This document shows positions 60,150 to 64,000 of a stretch of 64,000 bases of DNA, piece after piece. This DNA is from Diorhabda sublineata (taxonomy: Eukaryota > Arthropoda > Insecta > Coleoptera > Chrysomelidae). The stretch lies in contig NC_079474.1 of assembly GCF_026230105.1 (NCBI RefSeq), forward strand, positions 26,058,794 through 26,122,793, given 5' to 3'. The position numbers and the translations under genes were made by a program. Every line of letters starts with the position of its first letter. The stretch's first letter is position 1. The notes beneath the pieces are model-generated. The model did no database searches. It worked only from the letters and a program-made list of their open reading frames with translations, and was not told the DNA's origin.

Positions 60150-60490
60150 TGAAGTTGTCACTTTTAGGTTCAGGCTAAGCATCAAATAAGTAGCTATGGT
60201 CATCTCCACGATTTTTCGGTGGAACTGACCATGGTTTCACGAAGCTTGTATGTGGACGTTGACCATTTATTCCCCCATTCATTGAGCACTTTACGTTTTT
60301 AAGTTGAGTCAATATCTAGTTAAAAGGTTCATACACTCCACACTATCACTATTTACAACTGGATCTGCCTCTTCGTTTCGTTTTATTCCAGTATGTGAGG
60401 GGATCCAACATCTTAATGTTATTGGAAATTTTCCCATTTCTAACAGCCACATAATTCGAAGGTCGATAATGATGAACGTATAACTGATAC
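60150..60490 (-). pseudogene. LINE RNase H domain fragment
   Basis: The minus-strand frame ending near 60360 reads WLLEMGKFPITLRC directly followed by WIPSHTGIKRNEEADPVVNS. In I/Jockey-type LINEs the RNase H domain has a WVPSHxGIxGNExAD block carrying the last catalytic Asp. The EEAD Asp is retained here. Further down the strand, EWGNKWSTSTYKLRE near 60290-60245 matches the region that usually follows RNase H (W...NKLR). Stops then appear. Neighbouring RT sequence was not found. Confidence 0.78.
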
Positions 60491-60689
60491 ACGATGCTTT
60501 GTATTATTGAAGCTTTTAAATTGTTACATATAACAATCTGTTATACAACCCTCGAACATTGAAATCCTTTGTACGAATCGAGTTATTCACTGCAAACTGT
60601 ACCATCAACAACAAAACTTACTTTAACATTATCCGCTATATTAATTTCCGAGTTAATACCCAATTAATTGGTACATCTACGTAGAAAAT

Positions 60690-60990
60690 GCAAGTTCGTC
60701 ATGGTGTACCGTGTTCGCTAACTAGATTTTAATTGAAACTACAACATTTACTCTTGTCTTTGACATGGTTTGGTTGGGCTTTTGTACACTCGCAAACTAA
60801 TTAACTATTCAAAATCTCTCGGTTGCTATATGTCAGCTCGGCAACTATGTATTCTCGCGCTAAATGAACAAAGAAATGTTTTCCTAATGGAAATTATTTT
60901 GCGGACATTTGTGATAAATACAAACTTATTTGAATTCATTTTAATATCAAAACGCGAATTCTCTCACGTATAGGGGCTGGAACTTTAATT
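60690..60990. other. CpG-richer, TE-free patch, possible regulatory DNA
   Basis: The interval is less AT-rich than its flanks, with several CG words (CACTCGCAAACTAATTAAC near 60788, CTCGGCAACTATG near 60837, TCTCGCGCTAAATG near 60853). It also has homeodomain- and Sox-like words (CTAATTAAC, TTAATTG, ACAAAGAAATG). A 67-residue plus frame spans it but has no known motif. The assignment is inference from composition. Confidence 0.25.
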
Positions 60991-61445
60991 GAATGTAGGA
61001 ATTAAGGCAAAATAAGCTTACATAACAACTTATTTCATGAACAATTTTATAAAAACCATTTCATTCTGTAATTAATTTTCAAATTAACATTACTTGTTGA
61101 CTTGTTCCACAAAGGATGTTGAGTCTTTATTCTTTTCTCAATTTGCTGCTACAAAGAAACAGAGCCCAGAATTCTACAGCATGTGTAGTACCTATAACTG
61201 GCAACAAAAGATAGAAACAAAGGTTTTGCGTTAATGGATATTATTATATTATAGATATTATAGATCTCTGTACAGTCGTCTTCTAAGAAAAGCATTGATG
61301 AAAAACTTTTAACTAAACCAAGGTAAGCAAGAAGTGAATTAATGAAACAATTAAATAAATAATGATTGCTTAGGATTAATCAAAAGTAATAAAACATTAG
61401 AGCGAAGAGACCAGAGTACATTGATATAAACATAATATCAAGAAG

Positions 61446-61866
61446 GTGGCAAATAGTGGAAACAAAAATTATGAAAGTATTTATTGCTACGAATTGTCTA
61501 ATGGCACCCTCCATGAAAAAGTCCGTGGCTCTAATTTCAACCATAGAGACACGCACATTTTTAAAGAAATCAGCCGAATGAAGCTTTATCCGTGTCTCAG
61601 CCGTGAATGCTATAATTATGAGCTTCAACTCACTATTTTTGTCTTCAGTTTTTGTTATAACCAACATTTCCACAAATGGAGCGAAACTGATCCGTACTAG
61701 ACTCTACTGTCTTTATCAATTCCAGGAAAAGGAAAATACACCAGTTGGTGCAGTTATTGAAAATAGAACTATGATTGAAGCATCAAAAATCTATCTCAGT
61801 CACTTAATTTATCAATGGTCGCTCTCGTATATGGCTTTCAGCGGCTCAGTTATCCGTGGTGTGTAA
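61446..61866 (+). other. Overlapping unassigned open frames
   Basis: There are two plus-strand frames (61446-61700 and 61603-61866, 84 and 87 residues) and a 97-residue minus-strand frame (61380-61673). Local composition is moderately CG-rich. None has a motif I recognise. Only one strand can be genuine, and possibly none is. Confidence 0.2.
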
Positions 61867-61869
61867 TTT

Positions 61870-63640
61870 TAAGCTCTCTGGTAGCCATTATGTATCGATA
61901 TAATATCAATAGGAAATAGGAATTTATGATGGTCTTTTGTCGATCTTCAACGTTTTGATGATTACTGTTAGGTAACTAGATGGAACTGTAACATAAATTG
62001 GTTGTTTGCAATCCACCATTGAATGGCCAGCAGGCTAATGACTCGATAGTACTAAGGAAACTCTGACAAGTTGAAGTCAACGTTCCAATTTTATGTACGA
62101 CTACTAGGTCTTATTCTGGTCTATGAATTTTCATTTCTTTGGCTCAAATTCGACATTATTCTATATATTATTAAATGTAATCTCCTTCAGTAAAAATATA
62201 GTGTGGTTGGTAACTGGATAAACTGAGTTTGCACCACAATCACCTTAGGTTCAGTAGACAAATTTATATTCACTGAATACGGTTAATTTCCTCCTAGAAT
62301 CCCTGTTTATTTTCTCAATGTAAATTCTTCTCGGAAAGTGATAAAGTATCAAATTTGACTCGCTACTTAAACCAATTAGTTTTACTTGTTGTTTTTTCTG
62401 TGCCTTAATTCGTGCTTGGGATAGAATTGAATGTTTCAAAACTCTCTTTTATATCAAAATTGAATTCGTACAACCTTGCATGTCAGAAGAAAGAGTCTAA
62501 ATAATTAACAATTCAAGAAGATCTAGTTTTAATTTACAGAAGAATTTTATTTGGCCAAAACTGGTGCTTTTTTAGTGACAATCATCCAAAGAAATCGCTT
62601 TCTTCGAATCTACTTATCTACTTGACCAGCTATCATCAGATTATCTATTTTATAGGATTGTTAGAGGTAAACGATCAAAGAAATTTATAAATGTAACATA
62701 ACGTATGATTTATTGTATGATGAGAATGATCTAAGGAACATATAACTTGTATTGACGAATAACATTATGTGCTATACGGTGACCGCAACCATCAACTTTG
62801 AGACTAAAATCGGTAGTTTTATTTGATTAACAATGCTCTAAAAAGGGGCTCAAAATGATTCATTCAAAATTCTCTTGATCGTGATTGTCATTTCTTGGTC
62901 ATTCAATTAAATCGATGTTGGATTGAATTCCTATACTTGTTGTAAAAACTTTCTTGTTAAAACATTGTGAGAAAGTTTATGGGACTTTTCTAAGTGCAAG
63001 TACAGATTTAGTTCAAATATTGTACAGATTTATTCTCCAAATAACTCTAAAGCGAATCATAACCAAATACAATAGCAATAGTGACGATTATTATTTCAAT
63101 ATTATCAACTTTAATCTAAATTTAAACTCCTAGTTCTCCTGATAAACTGGTTTCCAAATTAAATTATTTAATACAGCTCGAGTTTCTTGAGCGCTCTGTC
63201 AAACTTACTTTCCTCTTGCTTACCGCTAAGCTGACAAATTTGAGACAACAAACTAATTTTAATTTATTAATCAATTCAATATCAGCTGCGCCGCATTTCC
63301 TAATTGCGTAAGATCAACACTTAAATATACTTCAAAAACGTCAAAGTTAAGATTAATGTCTGGGTTAGATATATGGGAAAAACACCGTCACAAACTTTGT
63401 GAACATATCTCAACTTATTCGAATTAGATTCTTAATAGGAGAGTGGATGTAATATGTCGATTGAACTTTTTCAGTCATTGTTATTGGGATCCATTTACCT
63501 TATTATCTCCAAGTGGATACATTTGATTTATAACATTTTCCATTTTTTGACACGATAATTTAAACAAAGTTTGGCATACACGTTGAAATGAATGAAAAAA
63601 GGTTTTTTTCTAAATAATAGAAACCATATGGATTTATTCG
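61870..63640. other. AT-rich sequence with one CpG-richer patch
   Basis: No gene or element was recognised. The interval 63170-63310 has a denser, less AT-biased sequence (CAGCTGCGCCGCATTTCC near 63283, CTCGAGTTTCTTGAGCGCTC near 63177) and could be a conserved non-coding element. Confidence 0.45.
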
Positions 63641-64000
63641 AAAAATTATGTATGTGCTGGAGCCCTAGTCTGTATATCCAATACCTCGAAGTAATGAAAT
63701 GTTGATGTTACACAACATATAAAATACTTTTGGTACAAGAATTAAAAGTTATTTATCGTGAACGTCTTGATAGAGAATACCATCAATATTCTATACATTA
63801 ATTGTTGAGATTCATACCCAATGGTAGGAGAAATCTTCGCGATCCTCATTACATGTCCGTACCAGAGCAGTTGTTTAGTCTACATTCTCTCTGAAGTCGT
63901 GTACACTCTTCATTTCGTGTATATTCTCTTTTGGATATCCTACACGATCTCCTCGAGTAGTCTATTTTCACAAAACCTATTGCTTTTTCCAGTCTATCCG
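63640..64000 (-). pseudogene. LINE reverse-transcriptase C-terminal fragment, runs off window
   Basis: The minus-strand translation includes REYTRNEECTRLQREC near 63925-63880, TKQLLWYGHVMRI at about 63880-63840, and then decayed text. The phrase RLRWYGHVxRM is characteristic of the C-terminal region after the RT domain in several insect non-LTR elements. The upstream part of the element would lie beyond 64000. Frame breaks show that this copy is inactive. Confidence 0.75.

Noticed and set aside
1..64000. A CRISPR array, phage, defence island or other novel multi-gene system
   Set aside because: No regularly spaced direct repeats, no clustered intact genes and no prokaryotic gene structure; the window is a eukaryotic transposon graveyard.

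Overview
The window looks like 64 kb of AT-rich nuclear DNA from an insect or another arthropod. The base composition, the (TA)n, (CT)n and (TAC)n microsatellites, and the mix of transposon families (Tc1/mariner, pogo/Tigger, hAT, piggyBac, non-LTR retrotransposons) all fit this. I found no intact host protein-coding gene, no rRNA or tRNA gene, no CRISPR array and no bacterial-type operon. Nearly everything I can name is mobile DNA in different stages of decay. The long stretches between look like intergenic or intronic sequence.

Region by region: 1-2.7 kb holds a broken minus-strand mariner-like element with matching termini. A non-LTR reverse transcriptase scrap lies at 4.8-5.1 kb and a SETMAR-type mariner scrap at 5.9-6.3 kb. 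7.8-8.9 kb holds a Jockey-like LINE with a mutated catalytic site. A decayed pogo/Tigger element spans 11.4-12.8 kb (minus), and an internally deleted mariner-like element with both ends spans 14.95-16.05 kb (minus). The centrepiece is 18.66-20.64 kb: a nearly complete mariner-superfamily element inside a (TA)n tract, with 396-bp terminal inverted repeats about 98.5% identical by eye. Its transposase is killed by two frame breaks and a Gly in place of a catalytic Asp. A second mariner relic (22.3-23.4 kb) and a piggyBac relic (24.6-25.5 kb) follow.

25.5-44 kb is mostly silent, apart from a hAT-type MITE with an exact 8-bp target duplication (34.99-35.21 kb), a LINE 3' end (39.2-39.6 kb) and a few CpG-richer patches. 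44.8-47.3 kb has a minus-strand LINE endonuclease region next to a truncated hAT element with TIRs and a near-perfect 8-bp duplication. Another tail of the 39-kb LINE family is at 49.0-49.7 kb, and a long diverged inverted repeat is at 51.1-52.45 kb. A 199-bp palindromic TA-flanked MITE is at 57.65-57.85 kb. LINE C-terminal, RNase H and reverse-transcriptase scraps lie at 59.2, 60.2 and 63.6 kb.

No set of genes here works together as a pathway. The biology on view is successive transposon invasion, nested insertion and inactivation. A few CpG-richer, TE-free patches (38.6, 42.6, 60.8 and 63.2 kb) could be conserved regulatory DNA or non-coding exons, but that is only a suggestion. All identifications were made by reading translations by eye against remembered family motifs; no search was run.
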